Positions 46,473 through 57,778 of a stretch of 64,000 bases of DNA are shown piece by piece. Below the pieces are notes generated by a model. The model saw only the letters and a list, made by a program, of their open reading frames with translations, did not search any database and was not told the origin of the DNA. Both the position numbers and the translations under genes were made by a program. How positions within the stretch are numbered: position 1 is the first letter of the stretch; every line of letters begins with the position of its first letter. Location of the stretch: NCBI GenBank assembly GCA_012064385.1, contig QRDG01000412.1, forward strand, positions 904,853-968,852. Reading direction: 5' to 3'. This DNA comes from Puccinellia tenuiflora. Its lineage: Eukaryota > Streptophyta > Magnoliopsida > Poales > Poaceae.

Positions 46473-46790
46473 CATACAAACTATCTAATGCATTTAAATG
46501 CAACAACAAATGCGATCAAAATCGCAACTAAGGTAACAATTGATCCGACGGCATAATGATACCAAGCCTCATTTTTTTATGGCATCTTTTCTAATGTTTC
46601 TAATCTTCTTACGCATTGCATCCATCTCGATCTTGTGATCATCGACGACATCGGCAACATACAGCTCCAATTTCATCTTCTCTTCTTCAATTTTTTTGAT
46701 TTTTTCTTTCAAATCATCGTTTTCTCTTTCAACTAAATTTAACCTCTCGACACGAGGGTCGGTCGGAATTTCAGGTTCATATATGTCCTA
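46473..46790 (-). pseudogene. Small CACTA accessory protein: coiled coil plus membrane segment
   Basis: The minus strand reads EIPTDPRVERLNLVERENDD, then a Lys/Glu-rich heptad-like region (KIKKIEEEKMKLELYVADVV, then MDAMRKKIRNIRK). It ends in a hydrophobic segment (YAVGSIVTLVAILIAFVVAF) and KCIR with a stop at about 46473. A run of seven A at about 46570-46580 shifts the frame just before EAWYHYAVGS. Exons further upstream (to about 47030) are likely but not resolved. Similar small frames occur beside TNP2 in grass CACTA elements as I recall; the function is unknown. Confidence 0.6.
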
Positions 46791-47447
46791 GATCAAAATA
46801 TCTATGTCAAATGTTTGGTCGGCATAATTGTTAAAATAAAGAAATTAAAAACATAGTTATAAAAGATAATATACCACATCCGAATCATAGACCGGACGAG
46901 GGCCGACGGGGACGGATATCAAAACCATGACACTATACATATAAAAAACAATTATACAAATAAGAAAATTATACAGGTAACAATGTAAATCATATAAGTA
47001 AGAATAAGAAGCTCACGAAGGTGGTGTCGGCGACGGGGCGCCCGGCGCGGCGATCGACAACAGTGAGGACAAGGACACGAATGGGACGGCACTAATTAAA
47101 AACAACAAATCATACTTAATTTGAAATCAAATTGCATATAAAAAATAAACTAGCAATAAGTCAACTAGCCTAGAATTTGAGCAATTCTAACTTAGGCATT
47201 TCATCAAACACCTAGCATGCAACACCAATGAAATGAGGAGCAAAAATAGCGATAGAGATGAATCCGAGCTCCGAGAGGATAAGGTTTCTAACCTATTAGA
47301 AGCCTTGGGTGGATGGGGCAAACTTAATGTGGACAAATGGTGGAAAAAAATATGGATCAAATGGAGCTTTGTGAGGAGCTTGAGAAGAAAAATGGTGATG
47401 AACTCGAGCTCCTCGGGCAGGAAGAAGGTGATATAGTGAGAAAACAC

Positions 47448-47719
47448 CTTTTGTCCCGGTTCGTATTACAAACCGGGACTAAAGGTAAGCCTTTTGTCCC
47501 GGTCTATAACACGAACCGGGACAAAAGGTTCCCGCGTCGGACCCCACCTCGGGGGCTGTCGGGTGCGGACCTTTAGTCCCGGTTCGTACCACGAACCGGG
47601 ACAAAAGGGTCCCAAAGAACCGGGACGGATGCCTCCCGGTCCCCGCGCGTCCTCCGAGCCGCACGAACCGGGACAAAAGGATCCTTTAGTCCCGGTTCGT
47701 GCCGTGACCGGGACTAAAG
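47448..47719. repeat. CACTA subterminal repeat array (right end)
   Basis: About eight copies of CTTTTGTCCCGGTTCGT or CTTTAGTCCCGGTTCGT and their complements in both orientations, next to the CACTA terminus at 47760. Confidence 0.9.
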
Positions 47720-47763
47720 CCTCCCGCCGGCCAAAACGGAAGGCTTGTTTTCTACTAGTGTAT

Positions 47764-48582
47764 TGACTCATATGCATTTTCCGAGAAATTGGTTCGCCTG
47801 GGATATCGAACTCAAAAAAAAACAATGGTACCTAAAAATTATGATATTTGTCCATGTGAGAAAATAGAGATGTATAATCTCTATTTATCACTTGCTCCTC
47901 CATTTTATGATAGTGTATACTCTTCCTCATTTCTAATAGGAGCATAGAAATATTATATAGCACATATACATTATTAAAATAAGTAGTTGCGATGACTTCA
48001 TATATATTCTATATTTCTACTTTCTGTTTTATTTCAAACAAAATGATTTTATATAAACTTTCTATCGTATATGATTTAGCAGGATTTTTCTTTGAGATTG
48101 CATACTAGGAAGTTTTCAAAATGGCTATCCCGTGATCTCCTACCCACCATCTGGGCAAGCCACTGTTCTGTTAAGAGTTATAACTAGAATGATTTATGTT
48201 AATCAGTTGAACGAATATGAGGAATACACTAGGATGAAATGATTCCTTGACCGAGCAAAGTTCAAATGCAAGACCCTTTGTATAACCATAGTATTAGATT
48301 TTTTTTCCTTTGCGGGGGATAGTATTAGATTGAATATAGCCCCAAGTCTAAATAGGTGACAGAGCAAACTACACAAAAAGTAACATGTGTAGTTAATCTA
48401 GCCCCGAAATGCGCGTGCGGCAAAAGAGCAGATACATGAAGGTAACTACTTGGCCGATGCATAAAACAAGTTAATTAATACTTGTGTAGCCTAGAGCATG
48501 CACGTTAGATTGGCCATTCACAATAATACATTAGCCAATTTTGTAGACTGCTCAAACGTGTAATCAAGCTAGGAAAATGCTA
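47764..48582. other. Flanking DNA, nothing recognised
   Basis: AT-rich sequence between the CACTA end and a Stowaway MITE. It could be part of the Helitron that ends at 49461, whose 5' end is not resolved. Confidence 0.4.
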
Positions 48583-48676
48583 CTCCTTCCGATCCATAAA
48601 AAGTGTCGCTCATTTTATACTAAATTAGTACAAACTTTGTATCAAGTGGGCGAAACTTTTTATGGATCGGAGGGAG
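48583..48676. mobile_element. Stowaway (Tc1/Mariner) MITE
   Basis: 94 bp with inverted ends CTCCTTCCGATCCATAAAAA and, on the other strand, CTCCCTCCGATCCATAAAAA, and a TA duplication on both sides (48581-48582 and 48677-48678). CTCCCTCCG ends are the Stowaway signature. Confidence 0.93.
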
Positions 48677-49429
48677 TACGAAAAGAGAAGTGCTGCAGCA
48701 ACTACCAAAACTGTGTTGAATTTTGGCAAAAGCCTGGTATATTATATCAGGATTTCTTTTACCAGACTTATGTCAGGATGATAGCATAGAGGCAGTCTTA
48801 GGCATTTTCTTTTTTGAGGAATTACAGAAGGTGAGGACCCTACCGCTATATAGAGAAAGGGAAATAAAATGCACGTACAGGGCTATGCCATTTTCTACCT
48901 AGAGGAGAACTAGAGGATTACAAGTGCAGAATAAAATCACGGTGCTTAGCGTAATCTTTTGTAATTGTTACTGTGTATTCCTCATCAGTACTTACATTGT
49001 TGAGGTTGGCGAAACAAAGAAATATACATGTTATTCCAAAGTACCTTTATTTTTATCTAAATATTGGCAGAAAATTCTACAAAATTGTTCACGGAATTGT
49101 TGAATAGAAACGGGTCAGATAAGAGAAAATATATTTTACTATGAATCTTTTTAGTTTCGCATAACCAGCAGCAAGGAATTTTAACAAAGTTCTGGTTTTC
49201 TAAGACGTACATATCATGTAATTGTTTCTCCATGAATATATCTAAGGTGACAGATTAAATCATAAAATGATTTGTATTGTACCAATAATTACTCAAGAGA
49301 AATATGCTGAACAGCTTATGCATACTTTACTTTGCTAAGGATTTTCTTTAGGTCCATATGTGTATCTATTAGCTACCAACATGGCTAAACCAATATATAA
49401 AACACAATAATTTAACATGAAAAAAAATC

Positions 49430-49461
49430 TAGCCGCGCAATTGCGCGGGTCACCATGCTAG
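49430..49461 (+). mobile_element. Helitron 3' terminus
   Basis: A perfect 16-bp palindrome CCGCGCAATTGCGCGG (49433-49448) stands 9 bp before CTAG (49458-49461), which is followed by T. A short GC hairpin about 10 bp before CTRR, with insertion at A/T, defines Helitron 3' ends. The 5' TC end lies somewhere to the left and was not found. Confidence 0.78.
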
Positions 49462-50625
49462 TTTTCACTTAATTAGACAGTACAGAGCATGGGATATCCA
49501 AATTAATATAGCTCGATCAACTGCGAGATAGAGGCTATATAGTTTATAAGAGGACGGCATACAGCTCTAGCTAGCACCACAATATTATTATTACATACTG
49601 GGGATACGGTTCCAGTCTATTCTTTGAAGGGAAGGAACTGCTCCTGCCTCCTGGGCGTTGATGTAGGATGGATCGGTCAGATTGATCAACACGGATGTTT
49701 AGTCTAGTCCCATCTCGCTAGTTTGGAAGGTAAACAACCGGTTAATAAGAAGGGCTGCGGGCTAGCATATAAAAAAATGTATTAGCTTATTGCTCTTCCA
49801 GATTCAGATAGACATCCAAGAGATAGTCTGGCTGACTGTAGAATGGCCCCAAGATTAAACAATTCTGGGGATACATAGTACATAATAGCTTAAAATCTTT
49901 GCAACATCAATACCACCGACCAAATTTGAAATTTTTCTCAAATTAGAATTTTGGTTGAAACTTGAATGTTGGCTCACATTTCAATTTGAATTAACAAAAC
50001 ATGACCAGACAAGCTAGGATAGAAAATATGTGGACCAAAATTGGCACAAACATGGGTTTGCACATTATACTACCAAGATTTCCAAAGTTAAGTTAATGAT
50101 ATTATTAACTTAGGAGGATGAGGCAAGGGGAAATATCTGGATTGAACAAAACGAGCGTGTGCTCCGCTGCTGCATCTCCTCTTGTTTAGAGGGGAGTGTG
50201 ATGACGCGAGCAGACCACATGAGTACCTGGACAGCTAGCTATAGCCCCCATCGTATCAAGCAATTGATCGAGGTGCAGCTGGATTTCACTGCCCCCACAC
50301 ATTACGTGCTCCTACTGCTATGACATTAGGTGACATGTATGGTAATCCTGCACGCCTCGCCATTGTCTTGTCAAATCAATGGGCAGTGCAGTTTGACTTG
50401 TTGATCCCTCTTTTCTATGGTAGAGTACTGGAGAAGGTGGCATTTTCATGTGCCATCGAGCGAGAAAACAAACAAATAGCTACTATACATAGGAAATCTA
50501 GCTAGTTCCAAAACCTGGAAAATGGCACATACTACTACTACTACTCTAGGTGTTTGCCTTGCCTTGTACTGTAGAATCGACTGTAGTTCCGAAGGAGTAT
50601 ATATTACTCCAGGAGTACTACTACT
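49462..50625. other. Intergenic, nothing recognised
   Basis: Unique-looking AT-rich sequence with short frames only. The left 5-bp duplication candidate CTACT (50621-50625) of the next LTR closes it. Confidence 0.4.
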
Positions 50626-52095
50626 TGATATCCCACAAGTATAGGGGGTCGCAGTAGTCTTCGCGGGTACTATAACCCAATTTATTGATTCGACACAAGA
50701 GGAGCCAAAGAATTCTTAGAGGTCTTCGCAGCTGAGTTGTCAATTCAGCCACACCTGGAGAAGCACAAGTAACACAAGAGGGGTGAAAGTAGGAGTGATT
50801 TGAGAACAGTAGTAACAGTAACACGAAGGAAATGATGGTGGAATACGGACCAGGGTTCATAATTTCACTAGAGGTATCTCTCCAAATAAAATAACATGCG
50901 TTGGTTGAAGAAATTACAGTTGGGCAATTGACAGAATTGCACTAATTAGTTATGACAAAGAAACCAAGTTAATGAATCATACGTAGGCATGTGTTTCGTA
51001 CATAGTTGTATCTACTCTCCATGAGAATTCGCACAATATCTTTTGTCCTACCATCCGGTTTCTGTCAGGCCAATTAAGGAACGTGTGGTAATTAAGGTGC
51101 TCCTTTTAATAGAGCACCGGAGCAAAGCATTAACAAGCGGTGAACAGATGTAATCCTCAAGTTACAAGTCATCCCCATTGATACCCCGACCTGTCACCTC
51201 GAGGTCGCCGGTTCAAACAAGTAACAGGTGCATACAACTTGTAGGTATGATCTAAGCAACAATTATATTCATGCAAACATAACGAGCCCAAATCTATGAT
51301 CATGCCACTCGTGCACTAGTGACACGCATTAAGCATAACAAGGGTGTAGCAACAACAATTCATAAACATAACTGACTCATCATAATATAACAATTCATCG
51401 GATCCCAACAAACACAACGCCGATTACATAAAGGTGATCTTGATCATGTAGGGCAGCTCACAAGATCTAAACATGGTGGCACAAGGGGGAGAGAGTACCA
51501 ACTAGCTACTGCTACAAACACGTAGTCCACGGGGGAACTACTCACAACTCATCCCGGAGGCAGCAGTGGCGGTGAAGATGGCTCCGAGGGCCACTCCCCA
51601 TCCCGGCAGGATGCCCGGACAGGATCAATCTGGCCCCCAAAACTTGTCGGCGATGGCGACGGTGCTCTGTATCATATTTGGGAAAATCCTTCGGGGGTTA
51701 GGGTTTTTTCATCGGGGGTGATTTTATAGGCATCGGAGGCGGCCGAGGGGTGCCCCGCAGGATAGGGGTGGGTCCCCGCCGCGGGTCCAAGGGGGGCAGC
51801 GGCCGGGGGTCACCTCTGGCCTGTGTGGGTCCCCCGGAGCTGTCCTTTGGGCTCCAATCTTCATTTGTTCAATAAAAAATCCCCGTAAATTTTCGTCCAA
51901 TTCCAAGAATATTTCTAGAAGTAACTTTCTGCAACAAAAACAACACAAAAACAGGAACTGGCACTGGGCATCTTGTCAATAGGTTAGTCCAATAAAATGC
52001 CTCAAAATGATATAATAAGATAGTAGAAACATGTGACATTGATATAAAACAAGCATGGAACAATAATAAATTATTGATATGTTTGACACATATCA
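50626..52095 (-). mobile_element. Gypsy-type 3' LTR, minus strand
   Basis: On the minus strand it starts TGATATGTGTCAAACATATC at 52095, contains the family motif GACAAGATGCCCAGTGCCAG, and ends GGGATATCA at 50626. Directly upstream is a polypurine tract (GTTAAGCTTGGGGATGC), so this is a 3' LTR, about 1.47 kb. It is the same broad family as the LTRs at 25.9, 32.3 and 38.6 kb. Confidence 0.82.
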
Positions 52096-52550
52096 GCATC
52101 CCCAAGCTTAACTCCTACTCGTCCTCGAGTAGGTAAGTGAAAAAAAGAATAATTTTTTATGAGACATGCTACCAACATAATCTTGATCAAGATAGTAATG
52201 TACAGCATATGATGTGAAATAAAGTGATCCAAAACAATTGTCTATATTTGATATTAAGGAAACAATGATTAACATATACTAGCTAACAAATGCTAGAAAC
52301 TTTTCATGAATAAGTGTGTTGGAGACATGGAACCATACATAAGGTTTAGAAAGAAGAATTGCAAATTATGTCTCCAATGTAGAGCAGCAATCATACTACA
52401 AAGCATAAAGTAGTCATTCATGAAATAGCCAAGCTCGAGTCAGGTGTCCTAATTCACTTCCTTCACAAATTAACTGTTTCGAAGTCTACTCAACTAGTGC
52501 AAGTAAGAAGTGGTTTTGGCACCAAAATGTTATGGAAAGACAATAATTGA
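52096..52550 (-). other. Truncated internal 3' region of the minus-strand Gypsy element
   Basis: On the minus strand, non-coding sequence similar to that before the polypurine tract at 38.2-38.6 kb (shared: AAACCTTATGTATGGTTCCA, GTAGCATGTCTCAT). It stops near 52550, where other repeat DNA begins; the rest of this element and its 5' LTR are missing. Confidence 0.65.
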
Positions 52551-52554
52551 AGGG

Positions 52555-52893
52555 GTTCCGCAACAGAAAACAAGTTTTTTCCTAACAACGCGAACCACTA
52601 ACGAACCAAGATTTATCACTATGCAGATATACAGTAATGGAGGGAATCGGTATTCATACCCTTGAAGACCGAAAGTGTTACGTTTCGTAGAACGTTGTAG
52701 AAGGAGTCGTACGATGCTGACCTCAAGGTCATGGAGTCGTACCTGTGACGAGTGCTGCAAGTGCAGCACCTCCGTAGTTCTACACACGTATGGTGCAGAC
52801 GACGTTCCCCTGGCTTCGGCCTAGTGGTAGCAGCGGAAGAAGAGCAGCTCGACCGAAGCACCAATATCATGGCGGTGGTATTTGGTGGAGAAA
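52555..52893 (-). mobile_element. Copia LTR 3'-end fragment (Angela-like, tentative)
   Basis: The minus strand contains CTTTCGGTCTTCAAGGGTAT and later AGGAAAAAACTTGTTTTCTG, an arrangement resembling the 3' part of Angela/BARE-type LTRs. Ends are not defined. Confidence 0.4.
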
Positions 52894-54280
52894 TGTAATG
52901 CCCCAGGATGGGTACTATGTAGATTTGAGCACTATCGCCAAATCCGCATAATAACGATCCTAGGACGCCCACCAGGCATAACGTGCACGTCGCAACACAC
53001 ACATTATGCGGGTGGAATTGTGATGATCATTGCAATAGTTCTTGACGGAACCCACAAAAGAACATATATAACAACGACTCATTGAGTCAAGAGCAAAAGA
53101 TACAATACAAAGATCCAAAATAACAACGTAAGCGAAATAGTATCCGACTACTGATAAGAATACAAATGTGGACTAAGAGTCCTGAAGATAAACGAAGGCA
53201 CCATATCCCTGCCCAGGCCAAGCCGGAGGGATTCCCAAGCTAACGTCGTCAGATTTCAAACCTGTCGGCTGCATTGGAATAGCAGCCCCGAAGGGGTCAG
53301 TACTATAAACAGTACTGACAAGGAATACTCACAAGATATCAAAGCTTGAATTCCGGGGGAAGAGGGTTAGCGATTGAAGCGGCAGCAAGAAGCACTAAAA
53401 CTTATAGGGACACGCTACAACTTTCGTCTAAATGAGACAAGGTAAGAGAGCGCATAAGGAACCAACTATACTAACACCAAACATAACCCAGCCAATTCCT
53501 TACCAGCCCGTTTATACCATGAGTAGCAAGCCCAAAGGCACTCAGACAGTTGACAATTTTATGCGTTATTGTTCATGTAATCTATCTTACTAGTCAAGTT
53601 ATAATCATCATAAGGTGCAAGTTGTCTATGATAATTTTAGCCAGCGCATTTCACCAAGTCGTCCATAACCGTGGACACTGCTTTTCGAAAAGATTTCACC
53701 GTGCAGGGATGCACCAATGAACCCACACGCATCGAAACACTCGCTTAGAGGTGTACCGATGGAGCGTTCGACGCAACACTTCCCTTCTCTACAAACAAGT
53801 CTAGGGAGTCACCTAGCTAGGTTGGAACCTCATCGAAAGTCCGGCCGAAGCTCTGAGGCGGACCTAGCCGTTTGCGTCTAGGTGCTAGGTGACCCAGACT
53901 ACCATGAGAATGGTCACTTCACATCATACCGCAAGCCCTACCGTAAGTAACCATGTATCCATCATCTTCTTACCTGCTCATCAACATCATCGTACGCGTG
54001 CAAATGGAAACACCCGAACTACTTGTGGCTCCTGGACAAGTTTGACGATCCGGTAATAGGTTGCGGGGAGGCCCATAGAACTCCCACATGTGGTTAGTGC
54101 GCTCAGTCTTGGATCAGCGGAAAAGAACTCGGGTCCTAGGCGACACTAGCAGAACAAAACACCACGATTGGCCTTCTGCCGATGCCTTATCTTTATTAAT
54201 TATTCCCATCGCAACAGAAATTAAGGATTAACATGTGAGTTGAGCCTAGCTATCATATTAAAAAAGGACTAGATAAAAGG
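52894..54280. mobile_element. LTR-like repeat DNA, unclassified
   Basis: Begins TGTAATGCCCCAGGATGG, similar to the LTR-like start at 55304. It holds no coding frame. The right end is not clear. Confidence 0.4.
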
Positions 54281-55280
54281 TGTCGCAACAGTAGAACACG
54301 GGGTTCCCCTGATGCGGTCAAAGTGGGTCCACCACCAGTGGGCCCACCAAGGAGGCGAACAAGGCAAGGATTCAAGACCGGCAGATGGGCCTCCCCATCT
54401 ACCCCACGGCAGCCGGAAAAGGACGGGATCGACAATCACGACTAATGACCGGGCGACCTTCCGGGGTCACCCTCAACCCGATAGACGACGCAGAGGTCCC
54501 GGGGACCCGGATGCCCGGCAGGAGGCCAGGCTCACGCCCGGGCTCCAGCCTCCGTACAGGCGAAGAGGATAAGCTTGCCAGCTCCTGCTGGAAGCTCCTA
54601 GAAGACTTGGGCGCCAAGAAGATGTAGGCGCCGTGTGGGGACATGGTCGGTAAAGGTGTCAGCCTTTTTCTTCCCGCCCTCCAAAAGGTGGGCGACCGCA
54701 CCTAACCCCTCTTAGAAGAATACTTGGACGAGAAGAGGCCACGTCGCCTCATAAGAAGAACCCGAAGGGGTTTTCCTGCCTAAAACCCCTCTGCCCCTAA
54801 TGGTGCCCTTGTGGGATCCCCTTAGCCTATAAAAGGAGGACCGACGCACCGAAGGACGAAAGAGGTCGGAACGACGGAATTCCAGAGAGTCGGAGGCTAG
54901 GCTAGGTAGCCCACCAGTCAGGAATAGCTTAGGCAAGAAGTGATCTCCTCCGGGAAAGGATCTGCTCATCTTCAACCTCTAGCCAACACCTCCCGGGTTT
55001 TCACCCGCCACCACCTCTATAAGCCACACCATGATGATCCACTCAATCCAGACATGCAGGAGTAGGGCTTTTAGCCTCCGGGTGGCCTGAACCTGGGTAA
55101 ACTCCTTGTGTCTCTATGTTGCTTGCTAGTACATAGATCGGAGATATTGACGAGGTTCTCCCGAAAGTTGGCGTCTCCCAGCCTCCTTAGCGCCCCGTTC
55201 CGAAACTAAAAAGGGGGTATCCTTTACTCCCGTTGTCCGTGATCCAAGACATGACATCAGGCGTGCCAGGTAGGGGGCGC
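54281..55280 (+). mobile_element. Gypsy LTR with PBS, truncated
   Basis: GC-rich LTR-like DNA with a TATA box (TATAAAAG, 54828) and GCCTGAACCTGGGTAAACTC, related to the LTR at 57.8 kb (CCCTGAACCTGGGTAACTAG). It ends GACATGACA near 55255 and is followed by GGCGTGCCAGGTAGGGGGCG, a decayed form of a common grass Gypsy PBS. The start is approximate. Internal coding DNA is cut off by the next element. Confidence 0.6.
54828..54835 (+). promoter_or_regulatory. LTR TATA box
   Basis: TATAAAAG within the truncated Gypsy LTR, followed by GC-rich leader sequence. Confidence 0.5.
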
Positions 55281-55303
55281 AAGCGCTGGATTCGTCTCCA
55301 TCA

Positions 55304-57778
55304 TGTAACAGCCCCAGTTTGGTACCTGAAAATATGAATAAATTTTCCACTTTTGCATTTCATGTTTGCATCATGGCATATATTTGAATTGCTAATGTTT
55401 AACAAGCAACAATTGGAAAACAATTTAAAAGGGAAGCAAAACCCTTCCCAAACCTCCAAACCAAATGCATTGCTTTAAATTGGCAAACCAATTATCTTGA
55501 ACTTCCAATTTGTCCAGGAAGTTCCAAGTTTACCATTTATAATATTTGCCGAAGGCAATTGCTTGTCAAGCAAAGAAATAAATTTGGGAATTGAAATTGG
55601 TTCAAATAAATTCCTGCTTTTGAAATCATGTTAAGTTGTTCAAAAATTCCAAATAAAAATATGGGGAGCTTCCTTATCTTGTTGAGAGTCTTCCTAAATT
55701 TTTATAAAATTTTTGGGGTTTTTTGTGTGCCCAAATAAAATAGCAATCTTCTGGTTTAGATGGTTCGTTGGTACTATTGGGTTTTAGCCGGTAGTACCGA
55801 GGTGTCGTCTTCCCTGTGGCAATAGTGGCAGCACTGTGCCGCCATGCCTCCGCTCGCCCCATGCACCACCTGCTCCCCGCTGTCAAGGAGAACGCCAATG
55901 AGACGCTCTATCTCTCCCCTATCCTTTTCCCCACTTGTTTTCCCCACAACCCTAACCCTAGCTCGCGTCCGCCATGGCCGAACATTAGCTCGCACTCGCC
56001 ACTGCATCGCCGTCGCCTGGAGCCTCTGCAAGCACATCGAAGCGGGGCAAGAGCTCCGCCTCGTCGCCCTCTACGTCCTCGCCTACGGAATCGTGCCGGG
56101 ACCCCGAGAATCAACTGCGGCCTCCTCTTCTTCTACGCCTTCGACCGCCGCCGTTCGAGCTCGGGCTCATCGCCGTCTGAGCTCCGCACCCCTCTCCGGC
56201 CTGCTGTGCATGCTCGGGGTGGGCACGCCGTCCTCCGGGACCTCTCCTCTCCTCTCTTCCCTATTTATTTCGTCGTGCCGCCGTAGCTAGCTTTAGCACC
56301 GCCGCCGGTCTCCATCGTAACCGTCGCTCCGGCGACCGATAAGTGGCAGCGCCACCAAATCCTGGCGCGCCGCCATCCCACGCGTCGAATGCGCGCCGCA
56401 TCTCATCCTCACGCGTCCTGCATCAACGGATTCGTGCTCGACATGCGCATGATCACCGCGCGCCCGCCGGTCCTGGCTTCGGCCCAGTCAACGTGCTCCA
56501 TCGGTACTACCGGGCTCTCAGCCGGAAGTACCGACCGCGAGCTGAATCGGTACTGGAACCTTCTGTTAATTTCCGGAAGTAGCCCGGAAGTTTTACCGGA
56601 AGTACCGCCCTTCACCGGTACTACCGGGCTGTTAACCGGAAGTACCGACCGTGCGGGATTCGGTACTGGAACCTTCTGTTAATTTCCGGAAGTAGCCCGG
56701 AAGTTTTACCGGAAGTACCGTCCTTGACCGGTACTACCGGGCTGTTAACTGGTAGTACCGACCCAGCTAATAAAAACTTGTGAAAATCATAACTTAATAA
56801 TTATTAGTTCAAATCTTGCAAATGATATATCAAATTGATCAGCAATTCAATCTAACCATGCTAATATCACATCATGACAACACCTTTTACTTTGATGTTG
56901 TTCTTGAAATCGTTAAAGGAAATTAAATTCGAATAATAATTTAATTCACCATTTAATCATCGTTACTTGGAAAATTACAAACGAGGTACCAAAATGATCA
57001 GGAGAACCATGTCTATCTATTCATGTCATGTTCATTCATATTTAAGCCACTTTTTAGTAATATAATAATTCATAAGCAATGTGGTCATTAAGTTAAATAT
57101 GGGGTTGCTTCCAAATAATTGCACCAATTATTTGGCACTCCATTTAATTTGTTAGATAAATTAAATGATGAAATCATTGCATAAACTTGACATGTCATCA
57201 TGATTGCGCATTTCACCTTTGTATGCCTGTTACTTATTTGTTCTCCTGTTATTGTTTGGGTATCGGTAGATTCAGGAGTCGAGGTTCCACCCCCGTACCT
57301 TGACGATCCGTGCTACACGCCCCGTCAGCAAGGCAAGAGATAACCTAACTTTCTTGGCATATATCATCCTATTGTTTTATACAAATATTTTATCCACCAT
57401 AATATTGCATTCGATTCCAATGTCAAATTTTGGTCAATGCTAGAGTATCCTATGAATTGCATGTTCCCTAAACCAATACATGTTCCCTCCTACTAAACAT
57501 AGGTTTGATGTGTTGGCCTGAGTTACTTCATTTCTACTGAATATATGCTTAGCTATGCTTAGCCATGCTTAGTCGAATGCTTAGTTGTCTGGTGATTATT
57601 TCCATACTTGTGAAGTTGATGGAATGTTCAGACGAGGTGGATACTTGTGGTATTTAATTATAATGCTTAAAGACTTGGATGAGTTGCCATCGGGGGATGG
57701 TGTTTTGCCTCATTCTTGTCGCCTAGGCTGAGAGTGCTTTTAGCTAGAACCAAGAACCGAGCGTGCTTCCATTCGGTG
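55304..57778. mobile_element. LTR-like repeat DNA starting TGTAACAGCCCCAG
   Basis: Starts TGTAACAGCCCCAGTTTGG right after the truncated Gypsy PBS. It has a GC-rich low-complexity stretch (55850-56450) whose overlapping frames have no domain, then tandem repeats, then AT-rich DNA. No PBS or coding region was found and the right limit is unknown. Confidence 0.4.
56511..56760. repeat. 113-bp tandem repeat, about two copies
   Basis: The motif TTCTGTTAATTTCCGGAAGT recurs at 56561 and 56674, a period of 113 bp. Copies are made of shorter inverted GGTACTACCGG/CCGGAAGTACCG units. Confidence 0.88.

Larger units (their letters stand above)
22227..47760 (-). mobile_element. Large, nested-into autonomous-type CACTA element (degraded)
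   Basis: The right terminus reads CACTAGTAGAAAACAAGCC on the minus strand (47760 downward). The left terminus is a decayed CACTCCCAGAGGGCC at 22227. Both are followed by copies of CTTTAGTCCCGGTT and its complement. Flanking trinucleotides are TTT and TAT, so the target duplication is not exact. Between the ends, all on the minus strand, lie a small coiled-coil protein, a TNP2 transposase and a Ulp1-domain protein. Removing the hAT MITE, two solo LTRs and the Pack-MULE with their duplications leaves about 10.8 kb, a normal size for a complete CACTA. An alternative is two adjacent elements meeting near 29.6 kb; no CACTA terminus was found there. Confidence 0.72.

Noticed and set aside
47860..47900. 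Helitron 5' end at an A|TCTCTATTTATC site
   Set aside because: The TC start is too common to accept without a second copy of the element.
55816..56290. Two overlapping plus-strand frames of about 150 codons
   Set aside because: GC-rich LTR-like DNA; both frames and the minus strand are open, which indicates composition rather than coding.
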